Of a stretch of DNA of 64,000 nucleotides, positions 46,372 through 57,749 are shown one piece after another (positions within the stretch are counted from its first letter, which is position 1; every line of letters begins with the position of its first letter). A program made the translations under genes and the position numbers. The DNA lies in NCBI GenBank assembly GCA_963678705.1, contig OY783209.1, forward strand, positions 5,332,001-5,396,000, written 5' to 3'. The DNA comes from Panorpa germanica. Taxonomy: Eukaryota; Arthropoda; Insecta; Mecoptera; Panorpidae. A model generated the notes under the pieces. The model was not told the DNA's origin and searched no databases. It was given only the letters and a program-made list of their open reading frames with translations.

Positions 46372-47865
46372 TTAACATTTAATTGAAACGTTGTTTTGTA
46401 GTTCTATAGGGTATTCAACAATTTGACTGATATAACGCAAAGGTGATATCTTACTTTGAAATCGGATTTGTTATTAATTTATCTTATAGTATACAGTCTG
46501 CAATACAGTTCCTACAACACGAATTACTGCAACGAATAACGAAAGTTCTTGTCTAAAATTTTTCTATTGTATTTCTTAAAACGCGATATCATACTAGCCG
46601 CAACAGGTAGAATATTAACCGCGTTATACGAAAGTCTATATACAGGGTGTTTGGTGGAATTGGTAAGATATCAGCTTAAATGATACCTCAAAAGAAAGGC
46701 CAATAACCGAGCATGTTTTTAAAAAGGTTTGAACGATCGAGGCTACTTTATTAATTTTTCTAAATACCATAAACTGTAGCAGCTATTTTTAATTTTAAAA
46801 GTTTTTACGACTTCAAGTTTCTCTAAATAATAAGCTACTCCTCTACAATACAATATGTTAGCCCATTAACAATAAAACGTATTATTTTTCGATGCTCAAT
46901 GTTATATGCTGTAATATGCCTAAGGAATACAGGCAGATATTTGAAAGCAGGGAATGTCTGAAAAACCTTATTGACCTTATCAATAAAACTAATTTAATCT
47001 CCTTCTTTTAAGTATCCATATTCGTGTCTATAAGTTGTAAATTATGTTTTGTAAATGCATATATTGTTTGAAGTGCTAAAAACTTTTGGAAGTTGATGCA
47101 CTCAAATAAATTTAAAAAAATAGAAACCTGTATTTAATAAGTAATGGTGTTGTTCACATCTAGGAAGTATTTCTTACTATTAATAACAAAATCTTTATGT
47201 TCATCCAGAATGTAATCAGTTTGAAATATTTCGTTTCACAATAAATGACAGATTCGTTAACGTAAAGTTCATATTGATTTACTTTCTCAGCTTATCTCTA
47301 ATGCTCTAATACTTGACGCATCTCTGTATCTCTAGCACAACATCTAACTCTGTCAGCTTCTAAAATGATGACGTAGTGGAGTCAGGACGTTAGCCACGTC
47401 GACAGAACTGTCAGAAGTGCAGAAGGTTATGATCCACATAATGTGGCCTTGATATGTACGATTTCTGTAACACATTTTTTTAAAAATCTATAAACGAGAT
47501 GAATCTGACGTGGCAAGTGTTGACAACCAGTTACCCCATGAATGTTACCCCATTGCTTCATCCATTATCCGTCGTTTCTGTGGGATATGGCTATTTATAG
47601 ATTTATAACAAACTGCTGTTTAATTTTGTTTTCCTTAAAGTAGTAAAAGATTTTGTTTTGAATCGCTTTTTTTAATTGGGTGAACCATTAAGTGAAAAAT
47701 TACACTTCTCGTCACTTTTGGAAACTTGATCATGTGACCCACACCGCTCTCTATCAAGTTTATGAATATGTATGCAAATACACAATCTTTTACTATAATA
47801 TATTGTTTGCGTTTCGGCTTTTCAATCTACATTCATATTTCTTACAACCGTTCATAAAATTTCAA
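46372..47865. other. AT-rich DNA, no recognised gene
   Basis: A patch starting TATACAGGGTGTTTGGTGGA at 46640 resembles ends of uncharacterised insect inverted-repeat elements (compare 54195). No exon was identified. Confidence 0.4.
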
Positions 47866-47869
47866 CTTA

Positions 47870-48210
47870 AAATTAATCTTAACTATTCTAGACCTTTCTC
47901 TTTTTCACAGTATTTTCTCCTTCTTCTTCTCTTTACCCTCTCCTATCCTGTTCCCTACAACTCCTTCGTTCTTACCGTTTCTTGCTTCTCCTTCCTGTAT
48001 CTCCATACTCCTTACCTTTTACCTTCCTTGACCCCTCTCGACAAACCCATTATTTTTGCACTATTCTTTCTTCCTTTTAGACTTCATTTTCACTTTCCTG
48101 CCTTATACCTCACTCTGTTAAGACATAAACCTCTGATTTTTCACTAACTCTTTCTAATTACTCCTGCCATCCATTTGTTCCCTTTCTTTCCTCGTAAATA
48201 TACAATTAAA
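47870..48210 (-). mobile_element. Purine-rich LINE fragment (pyrimidine-rich on plus)
   Basis: Long C/T-rich sequence on the plus strand with the texture of the other copies. No clear 3' block or ORF2 motif, so assignment is by composition only. Confidence 0.35.
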
Positions 48211-48227
48211 TTTGATAACAAACACAG

Positions 48228-48318
48228 AAAATATAACTCTAGTCCGAGGATCTAACATGAAGACACAACAGCCAACATCAAGCATCAATGCTCTCGCCCA
48301 CTGTGTCGTTTGAGGATA
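48228..48318 (-). mobile_element. SINE head fragment
   Basis: The minus strand reads CGACACAGTGGGCGAGAGCA, then TGTTGTGTCTTCATG, then a decayed B-box and AGAGTTATATTTTCTG, parallel to 28355-28450. Confidence 0.6.
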
Positions 48319-48479
48319 TAATTGAATTCATGATTTTCTAAAACACCCTGTAATATATCATGTCAGCTGGAAAGTAATTAAACTACAAATGAATGAAGAA
48401 ACTTTTGCACAATACTCAAATTATTCAAACACAATTCATACTTTATATTTAGTATTTAGTATAGGTCATAATTATTGAG

Positions 48480-48484
48480 CATAT

Positions 48485-48522
<38 letters not shown>

Positions 48523-48525
48523 CAA
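48480..48525. repeat. TA microsatellite, imperfect
   Basis: Two (TA)n runs separated by AAATA. Confidence 0.9.
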
Positions 48526-49059
48526 ATTAAATCAAATTGGATAATGATTATCTCCTCCCCGTATTTTTTAGACTAATGAAAACCTTTTTTTTTAATACAA
48601 AGTGTTTGTGTTATTTATAACAGTGTATACAGCTTCTATCTGGTTTAAAATTCAGCATCCTTGTTTTTTAACTATAATTTAATAAATGTATATAATTACT
48701 AAACAAAATTAACCGTTGGAAATTAAGTTAACTGAGCCAGGATTATCTAGAACGTAGTAGTACATAGTAGGATGAGCAGGAGGAGCACGAGGAGCAGGAG
48801 CAGGAGCTGGAACATTAACAGCGAGGGAAAAGTCTGGAAATGTGACTGGAATTGTTAAGGGTAGTTTATTTGAATATTTTAGCTAACGTCCACTTTCTGT
48901 AACGCATAATATATGAGGTGTTTTATTTATTATGTATACTTGGTTAATTGCAAAATAATATTTGGAATACTAATCACCATGTCCGAGATATTTGTAGAAA
49001 TTGGCGAGATTTGTTGGATTCCATGTTGTAAACTTCACTGCCCAAAGTTTTTTATTTAT

Positions 49060-49640
49060 TGTAATGTTTTTGCCATTAGGCACTACATTCTTCCGCCTTA
49101 AATCAATAAATTACATATCATTGTGCTTAATTATACATACTATCTATCCATTCTCGTTTGTTCCAAAAGAAAAAAGAAATATACAAACAAAACAGATAAA
49201 TTGAAACCCCTACTGCTTATCTCTTCCTGCCACTCCTGTTTGTACTCTGCCCTTCCTTCTTTTCACTTTTTACACTTTAGGACTCACTCAGGAAGCGGAT
49301 ACGGATCCTGTTCTATTCCTACGAGTTTTAACGACACTTCCCAGAGTTTCTTAGCGCTGGTTTCATCAAGAGCAGTTGCTCCAGGGGCGGTTACTCTACT
49401 GCCACTTTCTATTTCCAAAAGTACTTTTCTGCTGCTTCTTCACTTGACTCTCTCCCTTCATTTTTCCTAGTCCTCCTTCATTCTCATCATTTCCTCACCT
49501 CTTGTCTTCTTTGTCTCATTGCCACTTCAGATTAAAATCACTTCTGCTCTGGCGTTATTTTTTTTTTCCTCGTTCCTTTTCTCTATTTCCCATCTATTCG
49601 CCATCCACCTCTTTCCCGTCACTGCCTCCCTTTAATAACT
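49060..49640 (-). mobile_element. Truncated purine-rich LINE copy carrying a foreign coding fragment
   Basis: The minus strand begins with AGGGAGGCAGTGACGGGAAA-type sequence, passes through GAGACAAAGAAGACAAGAGG and AAGTACTTTTGGAAATAGAA (as at 20.5 and 54.9 kb), then has a non-purine-rich insert (49284-49409). It resumes with GCAGTAGGGGTTTCAATTTA and ends AAGGCGGAAGAATGTAGTGC, CTAATGGCAAAAACATTAC. The other copies diverge just where the insert starts. Confidence 0.6.
49284..49409 (-). pseudogene. Fragment resembling retinol-dehydrogenase (SDR) C-terminus
   Basis: A 41-codon open stretch ends in TGA at 49284-49286. It contains ALDETSAKKLWEVSLKLVGI, then EQDPYPLPE. The block -TA/SA-KLW-VS--L-GI is typical of the C-terminal helix of RDH11/12-type short-chain dehydrogenases. 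No Rossmann fold or YxxxK site is present. The upstream sequence is purine-rich LINE DNA with no polypyrimidine tract, so it does not look like a spliced exon. Most likely a captured or nested gene fragment; identification rests on memory of the family. Confidence 0.4.
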
Positions 49641-49939
49641 ACACAATATTCCCCTCACCGCCCAAAGTTTATTAGCGTTAGCGTGAAAACAAGAGCACTA
49701 GAAGTAAGTTTCAAAAATAGAATATCATTAGATATTTATCAAAATATTTTTATTCACAAACGCCTTTCCTCAAAGATGTTTTTAAAAATATAATCTCAGA
49801 CAGTATTTAATATTATAAAATATTTTTGACAAGTCAATGTAGACACGTTATAAGTAAAGGTATTACGCTGCTACGTTATAGCCTCTACATTCTACGGTTC
49901 TACGGCCCTACAGCTCTACGCTTCATCTGCTACGCACCA

Positions 49940-50080
49940 TGTTTGCTGAAAGTGGCTTTCAATCACATCTGCAGGACTGTACGCTATACGCTGAGCTTTG
50001 CGTGTGTTGGAACGACGGGCATGTTGATGACGTCATATTCGAATGTCGTGTTCATGTCAGATTTCACTTTTCAATTTAGA
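49940..50080 (+). mobile_element. LINE ORF2 C-terminal fragment
   Basis: The plus-strand frame reads FAESGFQSHLQDCTLYAELC, then CWNDGHVDDVIFEC. GFQSHL followed by C-x-C...DDV-(H)-VIFEC is the pattern of the zinc-binding tail of LINE ORF2 proteins. The histidine is lost and the RT is absent. Confidence 0.45.
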
Positions 50081-50089
50081 CGTTTTAGT

Positions 50090-52480
50090 TTTTTGACTTT
50101 TAAATTTTTATCTGCAAAAGTTAAATGGTATTTTATAAATACGTACCTTTATATTAGTTTATTATATATTTAGAAACTAATTGTGTTTGAAAGTAATCGA
50201 AGAAAAGATATTGCTCAAAGAAGTATTTGTAGAGACTGAAATAAAGACAATGTATGATGTTAGGCAGGCCTGAATTAATCGAGAGACAAGTCAGATAAAT
50301 GTCTAACGCCCGGAATCTTGGAAAGGCTCAGATTCAATTGTGGCAACTGATTTCGTAGGCTTCAGTTAGGCTTAGGGGTCCGCACACGATGCGACTGGTT
50401 GCAAACCTTAGCCCCGAATCTAGCCGAAGCGAATGTGATTACAACTTGATGTTAGTAACAAATACTTGATGGTAATAGACGCTAACAAAACAAACTACCC
50501 TCCCTTCCTTGCCACTCGACACTTTTAAAGAATTGTTCCTTTTTTAACTATAACGCATATCCATCTTAATAATAACTTGAATTAATCAACGATAGATATC
50601 AACTGAGACATTTAATTAGTCATTAATTGGCTATAATTAATAATTCAAGTTCTTCTTGAACAGATCTGTTCACTTCGATTTCAATTTCAAATAATTGACT
50701 TCGAAATAACCTTGAACAGATAAAAGCAACTGGAGGAATGTCTAGACGACGTTATTTTGACAGATGGATATACATTTAATATGAAATTCGTTTTCAAATC
50801 TAATAGATAATTCCTTTTCAAGCAATAACTAAAGCATCATTCCTACCTACTCTTTTAATTTTGGTTGTTATTTTAGATTTTACTTTAGAAGGTGTGAAGT
50901 TTCCAATAATATTAAAATTATAACATGTTATAGCATACTATTATTTCGACTGAAAAATTAAACTAAAACTAGACTGAGATTAAAGTAATAGGTGGGAATG
51001 AAAGTTAACAGTTAGGCAAGTTTAAGATCTTCGAGTGTTAGTAGTAGGACGAGCATAGATAATGACAAGACTGTCATGTTAATTGTAATGGTTAAACTAA
51101 TTTAAACTTTAATTGAAAATTATTCAAAATCAATCTCATATATAGATTACAGAAAATCTATTAGTGTTCTTAAAAATTAAGGTTAAAATTGGTTTTAAAC
51201 AATTAATAAATTTAATTAGTTTGCTGTACAGTTGTGTAGCTTCAGCGTGGTCGAAGTATAACCCCCCTCCCCCCTCCCGCCTAACATTTCAGATAATATT
51301 CAATGATTTTATTTTATGATTTGTTAATCTTACAACTAATTAAAAAATAATTTGATATGTGATGTTTTGATAACCAACTACCCTACCTACCAGTCACGTG
51401 ACAATCTTTTTTTACCGTGACGAAATTTTTTTTATCGTGACGAGATTTTTTGACCATGAATTACGGAGTTATTCGACTTTTTCGAACAATTCTTACAATG
51501 TACTATAACCTAAGACTTAAGACAGGTGCCTTAATAATTAGGGTCCTATTAAAACTGCATTATTGAACTTTTATTAGCTCAGAAATATACACAAAAACTA
51601 TATTTTGTGCAAATTTTACTAAATCGTTGGATTGTAAAGATAATCTAGGAACTGACACATTATAGAGGTCGGTAGGGGCGGTAAAATTTGGATACCTACT
51701 GGCGGTAAATATGTAATTCCGTCAATGCCTTAATAACCTTAAGGCTATTACCCTTAATAACTGTTTCGATTTTTATATAATAAAATTATATATATACTTT
51801 CATTAAATCTGAATATATTTCAAATTTATTTTTCTCATCAAATAAAAGGAAAGGAAGGAAGAGTAAGTCTCTTAGAAGTGTGTTCCTGTAATAATACGGG
51901 AATAAAATTTAATAACAACGCTGTATGAAAATTCGATAAGTAATTTCAAAAAACATTATTTAATAAGGAAATAATTTCATAACTAAGTTACCATATTTTC
52001 TTGTATTTTCTATTTCATTCTTTCTTCATTAAATAATAATATTTCATCTCTTTCTTAAAACCCAGCTATTTTAAACTCATTCCAACATTCCTGTTCATTT
52101 CAATTCGGTTCATAAAATTAAATTAACGGAATTTCTAATATCCCCAGATCTGTAGAAACCAGCCCACTATTTCTCTGATATATACGAGTATAGTACTATT
52201 TCGTTCAAAGTGAACGTTGAAAATCACCCCTGTAGAGAGTAGTGGTGGGCACCAACTAAATATTATCGATGTATTTTTTTATCGAACAATATAGAACAAC
52301 CACGAAAACATCACCGTGACGCAAATGTTGATAGTAACCTAATCATGTAGAATTCATTGGAGCAATCTATATCAAACCGTGTAATTATTGAAATGTAAGC
52401 CACTAGATAAGTATATCATCTATACTTAGTTGTAGTATTATAGAAAAATTAATAAGAAATGTATATTTAATTTATATTTA
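50090..52480. other. AT-rich DNA, no recognised gene
   Basis: Only short C-rich patches (51258-51280) stand out. No splice-supported exon was found on either strand. Confidence 0.4.
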
Positions 52481-52487
52481 TAAATTA

Positions 52488-52825
52488 ACTAGCTGTCCCG
52501 GCCACGCGTTGCTGTGCCTAACGTAGCGCCATCTATTGAATATTTACTCAATCTAGTCAACAGATTTCGATTTACTCAACAGAATATTTACTCAATCTAG
52601 TCAACAGATGTCGCCATCATCGTCGCCCGATGTCATATGTCATATACAGATAATTAATAGACAAATAATTAGCAAAAAGATAAATAAATTGAGATTTAAG
52701 CTATCCTATCTTTCAAGTTGGACCAAACTGCACACGGTGTACAAATTTGACTAAAATCGGTTAAGTAGTTTAGGAGTCCATCGCGGAGAGATGCTGTGAC
52801 ACGTAGTTTATATATATTAAGATAA
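52488..52825 (+). mobile_element. RTE-like retroelement remnant
   Basis: It starts AACTAGCTGTCCCGGCCACG and ends with AATCGGTTAAGTAGTTTAGG, AGTCCATCGCGG and GTGACACGTAGTTTATATAT, a combination I associate with abundant RTE-type or related repeats in insects. It has no ORF. A 29-bp stretch with GAATATTTACTCAATCTAGT is duplicated inside (52537 and 52583). Confidence 0.5.
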
Positions 52826-52829
52826 TATA

Positions 52830-54465
52830 TTAAACATTTAATATTGATGGTTTCTTATGGATGGCTGTTATATTTAGATTGTAGATTCTATAATAAATAT
52901 ATTTTACTAATAAAATATATTTATTCCACGGCTGTCAATTAATTTTTTATAAACTTTAGTATTGTAAGATGCTCTTTAATGGGAAAAAATACCAAGTTCA
53001 AATACCGCTTGTCAACCATTCCTTTTATTTGATGATTTCTTCGGGCTTCATATGCAAGTAACCTTTTATCACCGTAATAATGTGCAATAATCTTCATTTA
53101 AGTTAACATTGTGATTTCAAAGAGATTATTATAAGATGAAAGATATTTTTTGTTTAAGCTTATAAAATAAAAAAAGTATTTTCTGTATTCTATGTATTGC
53201 CCGCAAAGTGACGAATAAGTTAATGATCATTAATCAATCGATGTTTTCTTTCACACCCCTCTATTCACTACCCCTCAACTCGTACAATCATACTTTACAC
53301 CCTAAATCACGACAAAGTTGTCGCATTCTAATTACAATAAATCAAATAAGTTTTTCATTTTAAAATGTCGATTTAAAAAGGAAATAAATTCGTTTTTCGA
53401 CTATTATTTTCATATAAAAAAACGTCAGCTTTTAAAATTACATTCAAATAATATAATATGAATATTTCATTACTTCAGTGTCATTTTGTTGACATATTTA
53501 TTTTATTATTTAAAATTCCATTTCAAGAACATTCGCAGGAAATAGAAATTGATTCATTTAGTTTTTATATAATGTATTCGTATTAATGTACATCAGTGGC
53601 GTAGTTGTGTATTTTTATGTATGTGTGCGACTTTGAACCGGTAAAGTTTCTGTGCTTGAGTATCACCCACTACACAACCGGCCCTGATAACGAATTATCA
53701 TTTAAAAATAGATATTTGTTTAAATGATACGCTGTATTTGATTCAATTACACTTTAATATAACAAGATTTTTATTCCGATGTTTCCATCAATTTGAAAGT
53801 TTCACTTCCCCTTTTCACTTTCCATTTACCATATACCTTCCTCCTTACTACCCCTCTTTCACCCTTAAATAACTTCTCACTAATTCCATACGGGAATCTT
53901 TTTACTAGTTCAACGAATCCATCTCATTTATGTGTACCCCAAATAGATATCAATGTAGAGCTTTACCTCACCTTCTCGTACCTTGTTTAGCCATCGTCGT
54001 TTCACTAGGTGGTGGTGGTGGTGGTAGTAGTAGGTCTGGCTCATTGAGGATGGTGGAGGTTTGAGAGGAATACAAGGAGTACTGGAGGGATTGCCGATGA
54101 TGTAGGTTTTGCTTGGAGAGCCACAGGGATTCATATTAAATTACTACTCCTCTAATCGTACTATGTAATACTTGTATGTGTGCACAGGTACCTAAATACA
54201 GGGTGACTCTAAAATCTTAACCTGCAAATCATAAATATTTGAGAGAATTTAAGAAGATTGCTTCCTTTTGTGCTCTTATATTGTTTTAAAATTAACCTTA
54301 AACTAGATTCAGATATTTGTTGCAATCAAATCTTAAAAATCGCATAGGTGTTAATAACTATGTTTTTGACTTTTTACGCCAATACGTCTATGAGGATATT
54401 CAGCAATTAAGACTTGAGATATGTCTAATCCGATAATCAAAGAATACAATAACTAGATTAGAGTA
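52830..54465. other. Mostly AT-rich DNA, possible exon remnant near 54.0 kb
   Basis: The minus-strand stretch 54128-53982 is open in a frame ending with a proline run and followed by a good donor (CAAG|GTACGA), but a stop precedes it without an acceptor between. The proline run is a (TGG)n microsatellite (54009-54025). An ACAGGGTGACT motif near 54200 is of unknown kind. Confidence 0.35.
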
Positions 54466-54469
54466 TTTC

Positions 54470-55065
54470 CTAAAAGAGGCAGTGAAGGGAAGCAGGAGAA
54501 AGAAAGATTTAGGGAGGAAACAGTGAAACAACAGTCCAGAAAAATAGAGGATTTTCAGAAAGGAGATAAGGACAAGAGGTAGAGGACAAAGACAGAGACA
54601 ATAATAACATAGAAAAGGTAGAGAGTCAAGAAGAAAGAGTAATGTAAGAGAGTCAAGAGGAAATAGTAAAGATAGAGCGTCTATGCCTGTAATAGACATA
54701 AGTGGAGAAGTGAAAACGAAGAGAGAAGGCAGGATGGATAGTGAAAAGATAATAGAGGGCTTGGTCGAGAGGAGACAAGGAAGGCAAGAGGTGATAGATG
54801 AAGATACAGGCAATAAGGAAGGAGAAGCAGGAAACGGGTTTTACCGAGAGGAGACAAAGAAGACAAGAGGTAAGGAAACGGTGAGAATGAAAGAAGACTA
54901 AGGAAAATGAAGGAAGAGGGTCAAGAGAAGAAGAAGCAGAAAGTACTTTTGGAAATAAAAAGGTCTAGAATAGTTTAAGTTTAATTTCAAGTTGAAGTTC
55001 TATGAATGTATTAAGAATGTAGATTGTAAAGCCGAAAGGCGAACAATTAATAATAATAATAATAA
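54470..55065 (+). mobile_element. Longest purine-rich LINE fragment, (AAT)n tail
   Basis: About 500 bp of G/A-rich sequence followed by GTACTTTTGGAAATAAAAAG, TCTAGAATAGTTTAAG, GAATGTAGATTGTAAAGCCG and an AATAATAATAATAATAAT tail ending at 55070. The segment GAGAGGAGACAAAGAAGACA occurs twice in related form (about 54770 and 54846), so internal duplication is likely. A frame at 54683-54901 reads DSEKIIEGLVERRQGRQEV; it is not a complete protein. Confidence 0.65.
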
Positions 55066-55344
55066 TAATTAGGTTATGAGGAGTTTTTCTTTTTAGTCCT
55101 TGAAATATTTTCTTAGACTTCATTAGTCCTGTAGCTAGCTGACTTAGATGGTTTCCACTGGAGGCGGAGATGCGCCTCATAATTGAACTCAATAAGAACT
55201 GATCGGTTTATGAAATAACCTTAATTATATTAAGACCAGGATGCATTTATAGAGAAGTCGCTTATTGTTTAGAGAAAGTTGTTACTTGTATAATCCTTAA
55301 TTTTAGTCCTAATGCTTTTCGTTTAGCCGATATGAATATGTTAT

Positions 55345-55480
55345 GAATGAATAGATCATTCTTGTTGACGGGATATGAAGTTTAAGAAAACAGAAAAAAA
55401 CAGAACATTATTGGGGACGATAAAAGGCTACGTACCTCAGAAGTTTGAGAAATCATAAAAAAATATTTAAAAAAAAAAAT
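55345..55480 (+). mobile_element. LINE 3' UTR copy with poly-A
   Basis: GAATAGATCATTCTTGTTGA, GGGGACGATAAAAGGCTACG and a closing A-run match the 3' end of the truncated LINE at 35472-35747, in the opposite orientation within the window. It is truncated before any coding sequence. Confidence 0.75.
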
Positions 55481-55589
55481 CATGTACCCAAAAATAATTT
55501 TTAGTTAATGCTCTATAGACATTTTCTTAATAAAACCATTAAGCATAGTTCAATGACAAGTTGCTCCCATATTAATGTAAATTACTCAC

Positions 55590-55739
55590 CGTGTACAAAT
55601 AGACAATGGCGTACACAAATGATAAAAGCTCATATTTTACTCCACGCCCTGTCTTTAAGCGTATGCCGTTGATGAGACTTCGTGCGTCGTACGCATGAGA
55701 AACCAAGAGCTTATTTATGAGCCCCGTATTACGCAGATC
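55590..55739 (-). CDS. Internal coding exon of an unidentified gene (50 codons, phase 0-0)
   Basis: The minus strand has acceptor ATGCACATAG|GATCTG and donor ACACG|GTGAGT around exactly 150 nt without a stop in one frame. It reads DLRNTGLINKLLVSHAYDAR, then SLINGIRLKTGRGVKYELLS, then FVYAIVYLYT. Codon use and composition are far less AT-rich than the flanks, which fits a constrained exon. The last 17 residues are hydrophobic and could be a buried helix or membrane segment. I do not recognise the family. Partner exons were not found with confidence, so long introns are likely. Confidence 0.6.
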
Positions 55740-55744
55740 CTATG

Positions 55745-57455
55745 TGCATATAAAGTGTGTACTTTAGCTAGGAAAGTTTTTACAACGCAAATGACAAATA
55801 ATATAATTACCATCGTATTACGAACAAACTTTAGCTGCAGGCTGTAAATACCAATTAGGTTTTTCAAAGTAATAATTTTTATACTAGTACATTCCAGTTA
55901 TGAATAATTCTAATATATTTATACGTAGAATATACGTCACAGTAATTAGGTTATAAAACATAATAATTGACTCACTTCAATAAATTCAACCCTCGAATCC
56001 TCGAAAACTATTACAACCATTTCCAACGACCCTCTTTCTATAAAAAAGACGGTGGATCTATTAAAAAAATTTAACGGGAAAAAACCAACGTATTTGACTG
56101 AAAACTAACTCAATCTTATTTCAATTTCCACCCTTAGGTAAAGTTACCCTTGTACATAAATGCTGGCTGTGTATAACTAAGATCGTAGTGCTATAATAAA
56201 ATACTTAGGAACTTTCATCCCTTAACTACAAACACCTATATATGGGTTCAAGGGTAAAAGGTGAATAAAAATATAAAGGTAGTTGTAAGAGTATGTCCTT
56301 TAAAGGGTACTCTTGTATAATACTTTATTTATTAATTTTATTTAAATATATAAAATATATTTTAATTTTTATTTGCCTACTTTTTTCGGTTTGGACATAG
56401 GTGTTTTCTTTAAGTTAGAAGAATAGTACAAAGGTCATTCAAAATTAACCGTAAATTTAATAATTTTACTCACGTAGTGAGAATAAGGTATGTTACTGCT
56501 GCACTACTCATGCGCACTAAGTACATTCAGAATTGAAAGTGAAAATAATTTCTATTAGTAATTGTTATTAAAAATAGCAATTTTAATTATTCACATAAAA
56601 TTTTGTCGAACTGTCAAAATTTATATTACTAACGATGCATACGCACCAAGTAAATTATAAAAACTTAAATTGAAACATAAATGTGAAAAGGAATGCTTAA
56701 ACGAAAAACTAAAATCTAGATAACAATATTAAATAAAAACAGTAAATGAAATATCAAAACAATGAGTGGGAATGAGGCTTTATGCTGTTCTGTGACTAAA
56801 ACATACAATTAAAAATGAAGACGTTAAACTAAAACTAAAACTTGAAATTAAAACAAATGATTGTTAACGGTTCTATGTGTAAAAACCGGAAGGGAGTAGC
56901 GCCTCGATACTCAAATAAAGAATACTTCATTAGCTTTTCCAAGCCTCTTATTTATTACTCAAGAGATATGTTATATTTCTTGAAATTCCTGAAACAAATA
57001 CGTAAATAAATTGCTTATTAGAATTTCTTTTCTATGTACAAAGAATGCCTTGATAGTTTGGTAGTTTTCCATAAAAGTTCAATGAAAACTACTGAATAAA
57101 TATTGTAATTTTAATAGAGAATGCTACTTTACTAGCGAGAAAATTGAATGAAACACGCTTGGATGGATGGCTTAGGGGAGGGGGCGGGAGCTTAGGTGCA
57201 TTGAACAGCAATGAGTAGCGAGCGTAGCGGACGCTAGAGCTGTCGGCTAACCCGCTTAACTGACTAGCTGACTAAGGTTAGCGGGGTTAAACACCCCGAA
57301 TATATTATATAAAATATAATGCATAACTATGAAAAATCCAGAATAATGTTTAGAGATTATATGTAAAAAATGAGGAAAAAATCTTTTAAATTTTACTACT
57401 AGTTTGTGGTATTATTACACTGTTATTATGATTTAAAAACGGTTAAATTAACACT
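55745..57455. other. AT-rich DNA with one GC-richer patch
   Basis: A GC-richer patch at 57170-57295 contains GCGAGCGTAGCGGACGCTAG and an imperfect inverted repeat TAACCCGCT...AGCGGGGTTA. No ORF. Otherwise nothing was recognised. Confidence 0.4.
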
Positions 57456-57457
57456 GT

Positions 57458-57744
57458 AATGGGCTTGTGTCCTCATTTTTTAGTGGTCGATTTTTCAATT
57501 GTTGATTGAAATTGATGTTAATAAATATCTAAATGTTGACGGAGATATAGCAATTAAAAATTTGAATTGTAGTTTTAGCGCTAGAAATGGTCGTCCATAT
57601 TTGTATGACGTGAAATACATTTTAACGTCAATTATTTGTTGAGCAGGTCAGTGCTGTGATAATGTTTTGTAGCTGTTGGTAGTCAAGTAATCAAGTCAAG
57701 TCAAAGAATAATAAGTTTTTATTTTATTTAACCCTGTTACGGCA
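57458..57744 (-). mobile_element. ~630-bp TIR element (MITE family 1), copy 4, half
   Basis: It starts with the AATGGGCTTGTGTCC end, continuing CATTTTTTAGTGGTCGA, collinear with the reverse complement of the right half of copy 2. It stops matching near 57744 (after AACCCTGTTACGGCA). The other half is missing. Confidence 0.8.
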
Positions 57745-57749
57745 AACAG

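Noticed and set aside
46640-46830. TACAGGGTGT-type ends here and near 54200 and 21090, possible MITE termini
   Set aside because: I could not pair the ends or find a target duplication, so element limits would be guesses.
55640-55710. TTGATGAG ... GAGAAAC with a stable hairpin between, resembling a hammerhead ribozyme core
   Set aside because: The conserved C of CTGATGA is changed, stem II does not abut the core bases, and the stretch lies inside the well-supported 50-codon exon on the other strand.
57170-57300. GC-richer patch with an imperfect inverted repeat as a possible promoter or CpG island
   Set aside because: Too short, no adjacent coding exon, and AT-rich on both sides.
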